NCBI GenBank assembly: GCA_026709415.1
Contig: JAPOSZ010000007.1
Coordinates: forward strand, 62,001 to 126,000
Direction of reading: 5' to 3'
Source: Flavobacteriaceae bacterium
GTDB taxonomy: Bacteria > Bacteroidota > Bacteroidia > Flavobacteriales > Flavobacteriaceae
DNA: 64,000 nucleotides
The notes under the pieces were generated by a model that worked only from the letters and a program-made list of their open reading frames with translations, did no database searches and was not told the origin of the DNA. Both the position numbers and the translations under genes were made by a program. This document shows positions 9,286-18,429 of the stretch, piece after piece. Positions within the stretch are counted from its first letter, which is position 1; every line of letters starts with the position of its first letter.

Positions 9286-11130
9286 ATGAAACGGAACTTA
9301 ATTAAATTATTTCCAATAGTATTATTTGTGTTAATTCCAATCATTGGGATATCCCAGTGGATTAAACCTAATCCAGATGATTTACCTATAAAAATCAACT
9401 ATGTGACACTAAGGCCAGCAAAATGGGAAGAGAAAGTTGTGGTGGAAGAAATTAATGAAAGAAGAAATATAGGAGGCTTGGTACTAGTATATTTTACCAA
9501 TACTTCTGATGAACCAGTCAGGATACGAGATTGGTATGTTAATTTACGTTCGAATGGTAATCTTAGGTTGTTTGGTGATGTTGTGTGGGATAGGTTACAT
9601 ACAAAAGAACTTCAACCTGGAGAAACTACGGTACAAGAGATTTGTGGTATTTCTGAAGATTTCCAAATAGGTAAAAAAGCTGATTTTGCGTTTACTGGAA
9701 GCCATTGGCAACCGATAGCCTACCATCCCGGAATTTTTGAGAAGGAAAAACTGAGGGTGAGTTCTATTACAATGGATTCAACCCTCTCGAATATTTGCCT
9801 TCATATCAAAAGTTTTGTTCCTTCCGAAACAACTATTAAATCCGTAACATTCGAAGGAAAGCGAAATGCAGAAGTAAACTTTTCTGCGCAAAAAATAGAG
9901 AAAAATGGACATGTAATTGTCCAGTTAAAAGTTGAAAAACCATTTTCTCCCGGTGATCTGGCATTGGTAAAGATTGAAACTGAAATTGATGAAAAGGAAG
10001 AAGTAATTTACAGCCATAGAAATGCTTATGCTGATTATTTTGCCAATGGAACATGGGGGATAAAAGAAAACCAGTATGATGATGCTCAGAAACATCACTT
10101 AAATACCATGGTTAGAGGCCAATCATCTAAATCTACGGATAAATTTTTCTCAGAAGATTATAAATCCACAGGATTCAAAGCAATGCTGCACACCGGCATT
10201 TATCCTGAAGTTGACTTGATTAAAGATCTTGAAGATCATCCTGCTGTTGACTTGTGGTATCTTCATGATGAACCAGATTGGAGTTACCCACCACTATTAA
10301 TGCATACCAGCAATGAGATCACAAAAAAATACTCTGTAAAAAAACCAACACTAATTACCCTGTGCCGAAATGTTAAGTTTCCAGAATTTGCTTTTATTCC
10401 TGATATTCCTAGTCACAATCATTATTGTGTAGCGGCACCTACCACTAGTAAATGGCCTTACAGATATGGTACCCATCTTGAAGAAACTGGCTATTATACC
10501 GCTGACCTAAAGTATGCATCAGAACCAAAACCGATATGGGTATGGACTCAAGGTGTTAACCTTTGGAGCAAAAGACCAAAAATGCCCTTACCAACGCCTG
10601 ACGAACTCGGAGCCCAGCTTTATTACAACCTTGGAAGGGGAGCCAAAGGAAATCTTTGGTTTGTATTTGACGAAGAAGCGGGAAGAGGCTATCCTGAAAC
10701 AAAAGAAGCTCTTCGAAACTATAGTAGAGTGATTAAACTGCTCGAAAAAGACCTTTTGCTATCAGATCCATGGGATGGTGATATAGTTGCTCCCGCAGAA
10801 GTTGATGTTGCTACATTAATTACCCCAAACAAAATAATAGTATTTGTTTCCAATACAGATTACCAGATAAAAGATGATGGTTACAAATGGAACAATGTCC
10901 AAAATATAAAAGTGGGAATTACTCTTCCGAATTGGTTTAATGCAGTTAAAGGTTTTGAAATTGACCCTTATACAGGAATTAAATTGGCCAACTGGAAGGT
11001 TCGCGAAAAATCGCTTGAAATATCTCTTGCTGAATTACAGATGGGAAGTGTATTTGTGTTTTCCAAAGAAAAAAACGATTATCAGAGTTTTGAGCAACAT
11101 TTTACTACGCTTTTAAATTCCGAAAAATAG
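9286..11130 (+). CDS. Secreted putative glycoside hydrolase-like protein
   Basis: A clear signal peptide (residues 1-24, ending GISQ) is followed by a beta-rich region (~35-240) and a central region with the look of a TIM-barrel hydrolase. Features there include LWYLHDEPDW at 323-332 with adjacent D328/E329, and later conserved-looking motifs such as KPIWVWTQG and NLWFVFDEEAGRG. The C-terminal ~110 residues resemble a beta-sandwich cap. I do not recognise a named family, so the glycosidase call is inference from architecture and from its place beside a SusC/SusD unit. The gene is divergent from susC, suggesting a shared regulatory region. It is full-length in appearance with no internal breaks. 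Confidence 0.7.
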   Translation: MKRNLIKLFPIVLFVLIPIIGISQWIKPNPDDLPIKINYVTLRPAKWEEKVVVEEINERRNIGGLVLVYFTNTSDEPVRIRDWYVNLRSNGNLRLFGDVVWDRLHTKELQPGETTVQEICGISEDFQIGKKADFAFTGSHWQPIAYHPGIFEKEKLRVSSITMDSTLSNICLHIKSFVPSETTIKSVTFEGKRNAEVNFSAQKIEKNGHVIVQLKVEKPFSPGDLALVKIETEIDEKEEVIYSHRNAYADYFANGTWGIKENQYDDAQKHHLNTMVRGQSSKSTDKFFSEDYKSTGFKAMLHTGIYPEVDLIKDLEDHPAVDLWYLHDEPDWSYPPLLMHTSNEITKKYSVKKPTLITLCRNVKFPEFAFIPDIPSHNHYCVAAPTTSKWPYRYGTHLEETGYYTADLKYASEPKPIWVWTQGVNLWSKRPKMPLPTPDELGAQLYYNLGRGAKGNLWFVFDEEAGRGYPETKEALRNYSRVIKLLEKDLLLSDPWDGDIVAPAEVDVATLITPNKIIVFVSNTDYQIKDDGYKWNNVQNIKVGITLPNWFNAVKGFEIDPYTGIKLANWKVREKSLEISLAELQMGSVFVFSKEKNDYQSFEQHFTTLLNSEK

Positions 11131-11223
11131 TTATCCGTATGGAAAATGAAAGATTAAAGACCTTGATGCCCCCTTAGCGGTTTACTATAGTTGGTCCTTT
11201 TTTTCGAAATCCATATAGAATAA

Positions 11224-11241
11224 GTTCAACTATCTAGTGCA
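11224..11241. repeat. Dispersed 18-bp IS-end-like motif, copy 1
   Basis: GTTCAACTATCTAGTGCA here is identical to 36,326-36,343. Its inner part is related to a motif at 16,973-16,987 that immediately precedes a transposase remnant. It is interpreted as the terminal inverted-repeat region of an insertion-sequence family that has been active in this genome. Confidence 0.5.
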
Positions 11242-11653
11242 CAATTAAAATTCGTAGTCAATTGTTTGATGGGAAGGTTATTAGGGTCCATTCCTTGGCA
11301 ATAAAAAAATCCTGTTCTTTGGAGCGTCCTATACCTGATGATTTACGGTCTATTTTTTGCCGTGAAAATCGGTGTTAAAATGGGTAAAGAAAGGAGATTA
11401 TTGAAGAGGCATGACTAGGTGTGATTGTGATTCCTATTTTAATTTTCAACCGTTTGAAGGCTTCTTTTTGTAAGGGTATCAATCAAGATGACTTCTGGTT
11501 TTTCCTTAATGGCTATTTTTGGTTTAGAACCTCCTTATCAAGAAAAGATTGAAAGTAGGCATAATCTCATCACTGAGTTTAGTCAAGTTGGCCAACGTGA
11601 TTTTGATGATTTTTTCTTTGACTCGATCGAATCGTCGAACCAAGTGAGTATAG

Positions 11654-11779
11654 GTGCCGTTTCGATTGCAGATAGAATCTAAATACGTAGAAGAAAACGA
11701 TCTGATGAGCAACCACTCACCCACCATCAATGTTTATTTGTCAGCTGCTAGATGGTATTGGAAGAACTTCATGGAACAA
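11654..11779 (+). pseudogene. Transposase C-terminal remnant (IS5/DUF772-like)
   Basis: The frame through 11,726 reads ...YVEENDLMSNHSP and then TINVYLSAARWYWKNFMEQ before a stop. This matches the usual end of Bacteroidota IS5-like transposases, with the pattern HLKxDxRMxRNYLxGxxGDxINxxLAAxAxNxKKxM. Upstream sequence in the same frame is closed by a stop at 11,651. The rest of the 780-bp gap (11,131-11,910) shows no intact gene. It contains one copy of the 18-bp IS-end-like motif but in the wrong orientation for a simple single element, so more than one insertion event is likely. Confidence 0.5.
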
Positions 11780-11910
11780 TGAGTATAGGGTGTTCTTTTT
11801 TACTTTTTTTGTTGGTCTCCATTTTCAGTTCAAAGAACTTCGATAATAAAACGAATATAACGGCAACTGAAAAAAAAGCTTTTTAGTAGCGTCTAAACAG
11901 GCCGTATCAA

Positions 11911-12801
11911 CTATTTGGAAAAAGGGTTCAATTTCTTTTCCTTCAAATACTGCAAAGGGGTTAGCCCTTTGTTATACTCCTTGAATTTAGAATTAAAATA
12001 TTGAACACTGGGAAAACCTGACCTGATTGCTATTTCACTAATTTGCAAATCGTTATCCTCAATCAACAACTTTCTAGCATGATTTATTCTAAATTCATTT
12101 AAAAACACAAAAAATGGTTTACCCGTTTTTTGCTTGAAAAAACGACAGAAAGAAGATTTAGTAAGAAACGCCATTTCTGCTATTTCTTTTAACGTAATTT
12201 TTTTTTCTTTATTGTTTTCAACGTACTGAAAAATTTTATCAAAAACCTGATTATTACTGATGTCATTATGCAAACAATATCCCGGACTACCCAATAAGTC
12301 AAAACTATTTGCTTCAGAAAGATGGTAGAATATATCGAATATTACCGACCATTTCCTTAACCCCCCTCGAATATTACATATATGAAAGAGCAAAGGCTTG
12401 ATTATTCTACTAGTTTTTTTAGAGAAACCTATTCCTCTTTTAGACATTTTAAAGAGATTAATTAAAGGCATTAATTCCATAGATTCCGAGAATACTTTAT
12501 CTATGAAATCTTTAGAAAAATGTAATGTGGCTCTCCTATAGAAAGTTTCGTTTTTGTCAAAACTCTTTTTCATGTTTAACCATAGATGTGGTAAATTCGG
12601 TCCCAGCAGTACCAAATCTCCAGAATGGAAATCTGCAACGTTGTCAGCTACAAACCGAGTTCCACTACCCTCAAGTATTAGAGTCAACTCCAATCCATTA
12701 TCGTGATAGTGCAATTTATGATTGTAGTTAGGGAGATCTGAGTAACTACATCGAAATGGTGTTTGCCCATCAAACACAATCCTTTTGAGTGAAGCTTTCA
12801 C
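11911..12801 (-). CDS. AraC-family transcriptional regulator
   Basis: This 296-residue protein has an N-terminal cupin-type sensing domain (residues ~10-100, with HYHDNGLELTLILEGSG and GDLVLLGPNLPHLW). The C-terminal AraC double helix-turn-helix lies at ~190-290 (ITLKEIAEMAFLTKSSFCRFFK, then ISEIAIRSGFPSVQYFNSKFKEY). The cupin domain usually binds a small sugar-type ligand. It is transcribed divergently from the LacI-type gene, and a LacI-type operator lies 124 bp upstream of its start codon. It could therefore be repressed by that LacI protein. The targets are not known; the susC unit and the sugar genes on either side are obvious candidates. Confidence 0.92.
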   Translation of the reverse strand: MKASLKRIVFDGQTPFRCSYSDLPNYNHKLHYHDNGLELTLILEGSGTRFVADNVADFHSGDLVLLGPNLPHLWLNMKKSFDKNETFYRRATLHFSKDFIDKVFSESMELMPLINLFKMSKRGIGFSKKTSRIIKPLLFHICNIRGGLRKWSVIFDIFYHLSEANSFDLLGSPGYCLHNDISNNQVFDKIFQYVENNKEKKITLKEIAEMAFLTKSSFCRFFKQKTGKPFFVFLNEFRINHARKLLIEDNDLQISEIAIRSGFPSVQYFNSKFKEYNKGLTPLQYLKEKKLNPFSK

Positions 12802-12924
12802 AATAATTTACACTTAATCCTTGTGTTTTAGTCAATCAATATTCAAATTGTACCTAATAAATACCTTAGATTTTGTATTCATCACCGTTTACTCTTTATA
12901 AAAAGTCGTCAAAATTGAAATTTT

Positions 12925-12940
12925 ACTAAATCGGTTTAGT
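12925..12940. promoter_or_regulatory. LacI-type operator, site 1
   Basis: ACTAAATCGGTTTAGT is a near-perfect palindrome with a central CG, as LacI-family operators have. It is the exact reverse complement of the site at 14,578-14,593, and all three sites are preceded by TTT. It sits between the divergent AraC and LacI genes. The rest of this 713-bp gap (12,802-13,514) shows no gene. A GCTTTAT/ATAAAGC hairpin near 13,200 is the only other structure seen. Confidence 0.75.
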
Positions 12941-13514
12941 TGCTTACCTCAAAAATATAAAAACTTTCCAATTTGGAAATTTAGAGACATCTCGATCACT
13001 CTTTAGGTCGTATCCTTCAGAATTCACTTTCTAAAGTTGTGATATGGTTCAGATACATTTTATGGATTTTAGCAATTCATTTTTGCTTTTAAGAACGGAC
13101 ACAAAATCTATTCTATTCTTCTATTACTATGTATTTCATACAATATCTGTATAATAATGTCTGCATAATTCATTGTAATTTAGCAATTATTGGGGGGCTT
13201 TATTTAGATTAAATTAATCCCTATAAAGCACCAAGATTTAGACGACAAAAATCTCAATTAGTGTGACTACGATTTCATTCGAATATCAGCATGGGGTAGT
13301 CAAAACAGGAAAGACAATCTAATGTGTTGTGATATAGTTTGATATGAAATTAATGGAGAAAAAGTTCGTCCTAATGAAATTGGGATCTAGCCGAAATTGA
13401 TTGAAATTTTATACCCTCGTCATTGGATGTTACTCAATAGTCTTGCAAATTAGACTGAGTGGATGTCCTAATTTTGGGGAACCTTAGAGTTTATTAATTG
13501 ACTTTTAGAGTAGA

Positions 13515-14546
13515 ATGTATAACAAAATCAGCTTAAAAGACATAGCGAAAGAATTAAATCTTTCTAAAACAGCAGTATCTTTAGTTCTAAACAATAAAGG
13601 GGATGCAAACAATATCAGTCGACCTACACAAGAAAGAATATATGCTTATGCTAAGAAAAAAAATTACAAGCCTAATGAGATAGCTCGTTGGCTGAGTCTT
13701 GGTAAGACTAAGACGATTGGATTGATTATTCCCAGAATTTCTGATAGTTTTTATGCCAATATAGCCAGTTATATAGAGAGAAGAGCAATGGAAATGGGAT
13801 ATACTGTTTTTTTTAGTAGTTCAAATGAAGATCCTAAAAAAGAAGCAACGCTTATTCAATCAATGTTTAGTAGACAAGTTGAAGGGCTAATCATTGCTTC
13901 TACCCAGAAAAATCATGCGGAAATCAAATATTTAAAAGATAATAATCTTCCATTCGTTTTAATTGACAGACATTATCCAGATATCGACACAAATTTTGTC
14001 GTAGTTAACAATTACAGTGGTGCTAATAGAATTACGAAACATTTATTGAAATTAGCTAGAAAAAGAGTTGGCTTTATAACAATAAAATCTGATCTAAAGG
14101 CTATGAAGGAGAGACTTCGTGGTTATGTTGAAGCTATTGAACTTCATACAGAGAATCATAATGAATTAGTGAAATCCCTAGATTACGAAAAGTTTGAGTC
14201 TCAAATGGATGAGAGTTTATCAGATTTGATTTTTTTCAAAAAAATTGACGCACTTGTTTTTTCCACGCACTTTCTAGTGCGTGCTGGAATTCGATCGCTC
14301 AAGCGACTAGGGATAGAAATCCCTGCGAAAGTTGCGATTGCAAGTTTTTCAGAATTATCTGAGTTTGATTTAGTTAATCCTCCAATTACAGTTATGCGAC
14401 AACCTGTAAAAGACATTGGAAACACAGCTGTAGATATTCTTTTTAGTGAATTAAATGAGTTAAAAGATGTAAAGACAATGGAGCGAACCAAAAAGCAAAG
14501 AGTGTTGGAACCTGAATTTTTGATCAGAAAATCGTGTGGATCATGA
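13515..14546 (+). CDS. LacI-family transcriptional regulator
   Basis: The 343-residue protein has the standard LacI layout. A helix-turn-helix with hinge helix occupies residues ~4-63 (SLKDIAKELNLSKTAVSLVLNN, then YKPNEIARWLSLGKTKTIGLIIP). A periplasmic-binding-protein-like sensor domain spans ~62-340 (EGLIIAST, VLIDRHYP, PPITVMRQP). It lies at the head of the sugar-catabolic genes. Matching near-palindromes are found upstream (12,925), just downstream (14,578) and before the mannonate dehydratase (20,739). It most likely represses these genes until a pathway sugar or sugar acid binds. The inducer is not known. Confidence 0.95.
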   Translation: MYNKISLKDIAKELNLSKTAVSLVLNNKGDANNISRPTQERIYAYAKKKNYKPNEIARWLSLGKTKTIGLIIPRISDSFYANIASYIERRAMEMGYTVFFSSSNEDPKKEATLIQSMFSRQVEGLIIASTQKNHAEIKYLKDNNLPFVLIDRHYPDIDTNFVVVNNYSGANRITKHLLKLARKRVGFITIKSDLKAMKERLRGYVEAIELHTENHNELVKSLDYEKFESQMDESLSDLIFFKKIDALVFSTHFLVRAGIRSLKRLGIEIPAKVAIASFSELSEFDLVNPPITVMRQPVKDIGNTAVDILFSELNELKDVKTMERTKKQRVLEPEFLIRKSCGS

Positions 14547-14577
14547 GAAATTAGTAAATGCTAAATTTTATACTTTT

Positions 14578-14593
14578 ACTAAACCGATTTAGT
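14578..14593. promoter_or_regulatory. LacI-type operator, site 2
   Basis: ACTAAACCGATTTAGT lies 32 bp after the LacI stop and 185 bp before the RraA-family start codon. It is the exact reverse complement of site 1. It is well placed to control the RraA-to-lactonase gene run. Confidence 0.75.
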
Positions 14594-14777
14594 GTTCGTT
14601 GTATCGACTTTAAACATCTTAGAACGATGATTTAGGGATGACAGAGAGTGCTTTATGGCCTATTTATATCAACATTTGAAGCAACTTGAAAGAATTAAAT
14701 GAAATCAATGGCTCAGTTTGAGTGCTTATACATAGCAAATGATAAGGACTTTGTAAAAATTTTGAACATGGCTTTGA

Positions 14778-15491
14778 ATGTTTGAACCACAGTGTATGAA
14801 TAGTATTTGGCGAGATGATGATGAACTTTTCAAAATTGCAAAAAAAGAGCTTTTTGTAGCGCTTGTAGGGGATGTATTGGATAGCATGGGTTTTATTAAT
14901 CAGTTTTTACCACCAATTATAAAGCCCCTTCAAAGTCATTTTGTTCTTATCGGAAGAGCAATGCCTGTGTTAGGGTCTGATGTTTATGACGAGTCTTTTG
15001 AGAACAGCCATAATCCCTCATTGAAAAAGCCTTTTGGAATCATGTTTGAGGCTTTGGACAGCCTAAAAGCAGGAGAGGTCTACATTTGTACTGCTGCTTC
15101 ATCAAATTACGCGCTTTGGGGTGGACTAATGAGTACTAGGGCAATAAAACTAGGAGCGACTGGTGCAGTATTAAATGGATGGTCAAGAGATACTATTGAA
15201 ATACAAAATCTCGATTTTCCAACCTTTTCCTTTGGAGGTTATTCACAAGATCAAAAAGCTCGAGGAAAGGTAATCGATTTTAACATCCCTATTGAATTTG
15301 GTGGCGTAAAAATTCATCCTGGTGATATTGTATATGGAGATCTTGATGGCGTACTGATTGTACCCAAAGAATCTGTAAAAGATGCGTTTGCAAAAGCAAT
15401 TGATAAAGCTCGTAAGGAAAAGTTGGTCAAAATTGAATTGGAAAATGGAATGAGCTCAGCAGATGCGTTTAATAAATTTGGAATTATGTGA
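14778..15491 (+). CDS. RraA-family protein (HMG/CHA-aldolase-like)
   Basis: This 237-residue protein carries family motifs: a central G-rich segment with GATGAVLNGWSRDT (~130-143) and the C-terminal GDLDGVLIVP. RraA-family members include class II pyruvate aldolases and the RNase E inhibitor RraA. In a sugar cluster an aldolase or related lyase acting on a 2-keto sugar acid is more likely. One oddity is visible. The acidic residue expected 21 positions before the Arg of the RD pair (the D-x20-R-D rule of HMG aldolase) is Gly here (WGGL), so metal chemistry may differ. The nearby MFS gene follows after 32 bp. An internal Met at 14,796 is an alternative start. Confidence 0.85.
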   Translation: MFEPQCMNSIWRDDDELFKIAKKELFVALVGDVLDSMGFINQFLPPIIKPLQSHFVLIGRAMPVLGSDVYDESFENSHNPSLKKPFGIMFEALDSLKAGEVYICTAASSNYALWGGLMSTRAIKLGATGAVLNGWSRDTIEIQNLDFPTFSFGGYSQDQKARGKVIDFNIPIEFGGVKIHPGDIVYGDLDGVLIVPKESVKDAFAKAIDKARKEKLVKIELENGMSSADAFNKFGIM

Positions 15492-15523
15492 TACTTAGAA
15501 CTATTCCATGAGGTTAATAATTT

Positions 15524-16975
15524 ATGAGCTATAAAAATTCGAGCAGCCTATTAATCATATGTTTCGTATCTACCATCGGTGGGTTTCTCTTTGGATATGA
15601 TACAGCCATAATTTCAGGATGCAACACCTTTTTAAAACAACATTTCGAATTGACAGCAGTCCAGTTAGGATGGGTCGTTTCAAGTGCTCTATTGGGTACG
15701 GTAGGCGGGTGTGTCATTGCAGGGATCATCACAGATAAGCTGGGAAGAAAAAAAATGTTATTCCTTGCGGCCTCTTGTCTCGTATTGTCAGCGTTGGGAT
15801 CTATGTTTCCTCCCCAATTTTTAGGAAATTTAAATAATCCATATTGGATTACTTCAAATCTTGAGTTTTCGTTTAATTTTTTAGTTATTGTACGTGTGAT
15901 TGGAGGAATTGGAGTAGGAATCACTTCAGTAGTCGCGCCTATATACATATCAGAACTCTCTCTTCCATACAATAGGGGAAGGATGGTATCGTTATATCAA
16001 CTTTCCATCACTGTGGGTATCCTTCTCGCTTTTTCAATAAACTGGATTATATTGAGTAACGCTGATAATTTGGCAGGAGTTATAATTAATGACTCTTCGA
16101 GTTTTTGGAACTGGATATTTGTTCAAGAACTTTGGAGAGGAATGTTAGGAACAGAAATTCCAATTGCAATTTCGTTTTTGTTTTTATTATTGATTGTACC
16201 GGAGAGTCCAAGATGGTTGTTGAAAGTTGGTAGGGATGAAAAAGCAATGACCATCATGATAAATATTTATGGCAAAGAACAATCAAAACTCATCTCAACT
16301 GAAATAAAAGAAATCCAAAACAACCAAAAAGGAGGATATAAAGAACTATTAAAACCTTTTTTAAGAGTGCCGTTATTAATTGGCATCTTTCTACCTATGT
16401 TTTCTCATTTAAGTGGCATTGCAGCCATCATGTATTTTGCTCCTAACATCATTAATGAATCATTAGACAATGTTCAAAATTCTTTTTTGGGAGCAGTCCT
16501 CATAGGAGTAGTTAATTGCGCGTTTACTTTTGTTGCCATTAAGAATATTGAAAGATATGGTAGACGGAAATTATTACTAATTGGAGTAACGGCCACTTCC
16601 ATTTCCTTAGTGGGAGTCAGTATTTTATTTTTACTACATTCAGAGTACGTAATCATTCCTTTACTAACATATGTCGCTAGCTTCGCTTTTTCTTTTGGCC
16701 CAATTGTTTGGATTATTATAAGCGAAATTTTTCCCACTCGAGTCCGAGGATTAGCTGTAAGTATTGGAAGCTTACTTCTAATGGTAACTGGGTTTATTGT
16801 TACTCTTACAAATCCAATTTTAATCGAAAAAATTAGACCCTCTGGAACCTTTTTAATGTATGCTATGTTTAGTATTCCATCACTTTGGTTTATTTATCAA
16901 TTTGTGCCAGAGACTAAAGGAAAAACTCTTGAACAAATCGAAAAATTTTGGCATGCCAAAGCAAAATCTATTTAG
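15524..16975 (+). CDS. MFS sugar porter (sugar:proton symporter type)
   Basis: The 483-residue protein has twelve predicted membrane segments and the hallmarks of the sugar-porter family. These are GGFLFGYDTAIISG in TM1, DKLGRKK in the first cytoplasmic loop, PESPRWLL before the central loop, and PETKGKTLEQIE at the C-terminus. It should carry a monosaccharide such as mannose or another hexose across the inner membrane without phosphorylating it. That fits the oxidative enzymes encoded around it. The stop codon overlaps the left edge of the IS-like remnant that follows. The C-terminus still has a normal family ending, so the gene looks intact. Confidence 0.94.
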   Translation: MSYKNSSSLLIICFVSTIGGFLFGYDTAIISGCNTFLKQHFELTAVQLGWVVSSALLGTVGGCVIAGIITDKLGRKKMLFLAASCLVLSALGSMFPPQFLGNLNNPYWITSNLEFSFNFLVIVRVIGGIGVGITSVVAPIYISELSLPYNRGRMVSLYQLSITVGILLAFSINWIILSNADNLAGVIINDSSSFWNWIFVQELWRGMLGTEIPIAISFLFLLLIVPESPRWLLKVGRDEKAMTIMINIYGKEQSKLISTEIKEIQNNQKGGYKELLKPFLRVPLLIGIFLPMFSHLSGIAAIMYFAPNIINESLDNVQNSFLGAVLIGVVNCAFTFVAIKNIERYGRRKLLLIGVTATSISLVGVSILFLLHSEYVIIPLLTYVASFAFSFGPIVWIIISEIFPTRVRGLAVSIGSLLLMVTGFIVTLTNPILIEKIRPSGTFLMYAMFSIPSLWFIYQFVPETKGKTLEQIEKFWHAKAKSI

Positions 16976-16987
16976 TTGAACATGGCA
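16973..16987 (+). repeat. IS-end-like motif at the left edge of a transposase remnant
   Basis: TAGTTGAACATGGCA begins at the stop codon of the sugar porter. It is the exact reverse complement of 36,320-36,334. The transposase remnant starts about 30 bp further right, the spacing expected of an insertion-sequence end. Confidence 0.5.
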
Positions 16988-17017
16988 CTTATTAAATTCT
17001 GCATATAAATCAGACCA

Positions 17018-17591
17018 TTGAAATCAAATTCTTTTGTATATGGTAAAAAACCACCCCAACAACAAACCATTGAACTTCTGGTCGGAACATCCTCAGGACC
17101 TACTGGTCAAGACTCAATTTTTTTTCGAAAATTTTTTGAACCATTATATACCAATAAAGAATGTCCGATAAAACCGTTCCGTGAGTTGTTGGGAGTGCCT
17201 TCAACTCAAAAAGCTGAACATTATTGTAAATAAAACTCTTATCAAGAAACGGATTCTAAATCCCCAAATGCAGTATTTCACAAAATCTCTATACACGAAA
17301 GGCAATTCCATTTGCATTTTTTTTAATCTAGTTCATTTTAAAAACCGTAGTCGAGACATCGGTTTCCAAGAAATCATTGCTAATTCTGTGAAACTCGATC
17401 AAAAAGAGAATGCCAAATCATCGATAATTTTATTTGACACAACGGTTCAGGATCATAACATCTTCTTTCTAACCGATACTAAATTTAATAAGGAGGCAAT
17501 CAACCAATGCAATAAGATTACCCAATATGAAAACACCCAAAAAAGTCAAACTAACACCAAAATTTCAAGTATTAAAAGATTAATATTTTGA
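17018..17591 (+). pseudogene. IS5-like (DUF772) transposase remnant, frameshifted
   Basis: Two overlapping frames together read as the front half of a Bacteroidota IS5-like transposase. The first has YGKKPPQQQ, then FFEPLYTNKECPIKPFRELLG, which matches the DUF772 pattern Y..KGRPxxPIRxMVG. The second has NPQMQYF, then VHFKNRSRDIGFQEI, and LFDTTVQDHNIFFLTDTKF with the DTTVQ motif around the first catalytic Asp. There is a frame change near 17,200. The later part of the transposase, including the final catalytic acidic residues, is missing. The remnant fills the 638-bp gap before the SDR gene. Confidence 0.75.
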
Positions 17592-17613
17592 TTTTTCATA
17601 ATGAAGAAAAGCT

Positions 17614-18417
17614 ATGTTTAAAACCAAGATAGACTTGACCAAAAAAAACGCATTAGTGACTGGAGGAAGTCAAGGAATAGGTTCTGAGATTTGTAGAGAG
17701 TTGGCATCTTGTGGAGCCAACGTGTATATAAACTATTATCAAAATAAGGAAAACGCTAAAGCCTTAGCCAAAGAATTAGTTGATAACTTTCTAGTTAAAG
17801 TAGCTTTTGGGGGAGCCAATGTAGCCAATGCCGTGGAAGTTAAAGAAATGTTCATGAAAATGGAAAAAGAAATAGGTAAAGTTGATATTCTAGTAAACAA
17901 TGCAGGTTGCGAAACAATTAATCACGTTCTTGAAATAAAAAATGAAGATTGGGACAATGTAGTTAATGTAAATCTTAAAGGCCCATTTTTATGCTCGAGG
18001 GAAGCTGCCTTACAAATGGATTCAAAGGGAGGAGTCATCATTAATATCTCCTCAATTCATGATACTGTCCCACGGAAGGGACTAGCGCATTATTGTTCTT
18101 CAAAAGCTGGTTTAAAAATGCTTTCCAAGTGCCTCTCTATAGAATTAGCAGATAAAAACATTCGAGTGGTTTCAATTGCTCCTGGAGTGATTGAAACCAC
18201 CATGAATCATAAAGAACTAGAAATGATTGGAAAGTCCAGTTTTAATCAATGGATTCCTCAAGGAAGAATTGGAAATGTTTCTGATGTTGCAAACACGGTA
18301 AGTTTTGTTGCAAGTGATTTAGCAAGCTATATCAATGGAACCGACATTTATATAGATGGCTCATATATGAATAGTACAATTCAATATGATCCAAGATTGA
18401 AAAGAATAAGGAAATAG
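17614..18417 (+). CDS. SDR-family sugar dehydrogenase (predicted)
   Basis: This classical short-chain dehydrogenase has 267 residues. The nucleotide-binding motif TGGSQGIG is at 16-23, NNAG at 95-98, the catalytic Ser at ~147 and Tyr160-x3-Lys164. No acidic residue is obvious at the end of the second strand, so NADP+ is possible as well as NAD+. In this setting it most likely oxidises an aldose to its lactone or interconverts a keto sugar acid. Alternatives such as fructuronate reduction cannot be excluded. The solute-binding-like gene starts 6-12 bp after its stop, so the two are translated from one message. Confidence 0.93.
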   Translation: MFKTKIDLTKKNALVTGGSQGIGSEICRELASCGANVYINYYQNKENAKALAKELVDNFLVKVAFGGANVANAVEVKEMFMKMEKEIGKVDILVNNAGCETINHVLEIKNEDWDNVVNVNLKGPFLCSREAALQMDSKGGVIINISSIHDTVPRKGLAHYCSSKAGLKMLSKCLSIELADKNIRVVSIAPGVIETTMNHKELEMIGKSSFNQWIPQGRIGNVSDVANTVSFVASDLASYINGTDIYIDGSYMNSTIQYDPRLKRIRK

Positions 18418-18429
18418 GGACAAGTGGTG

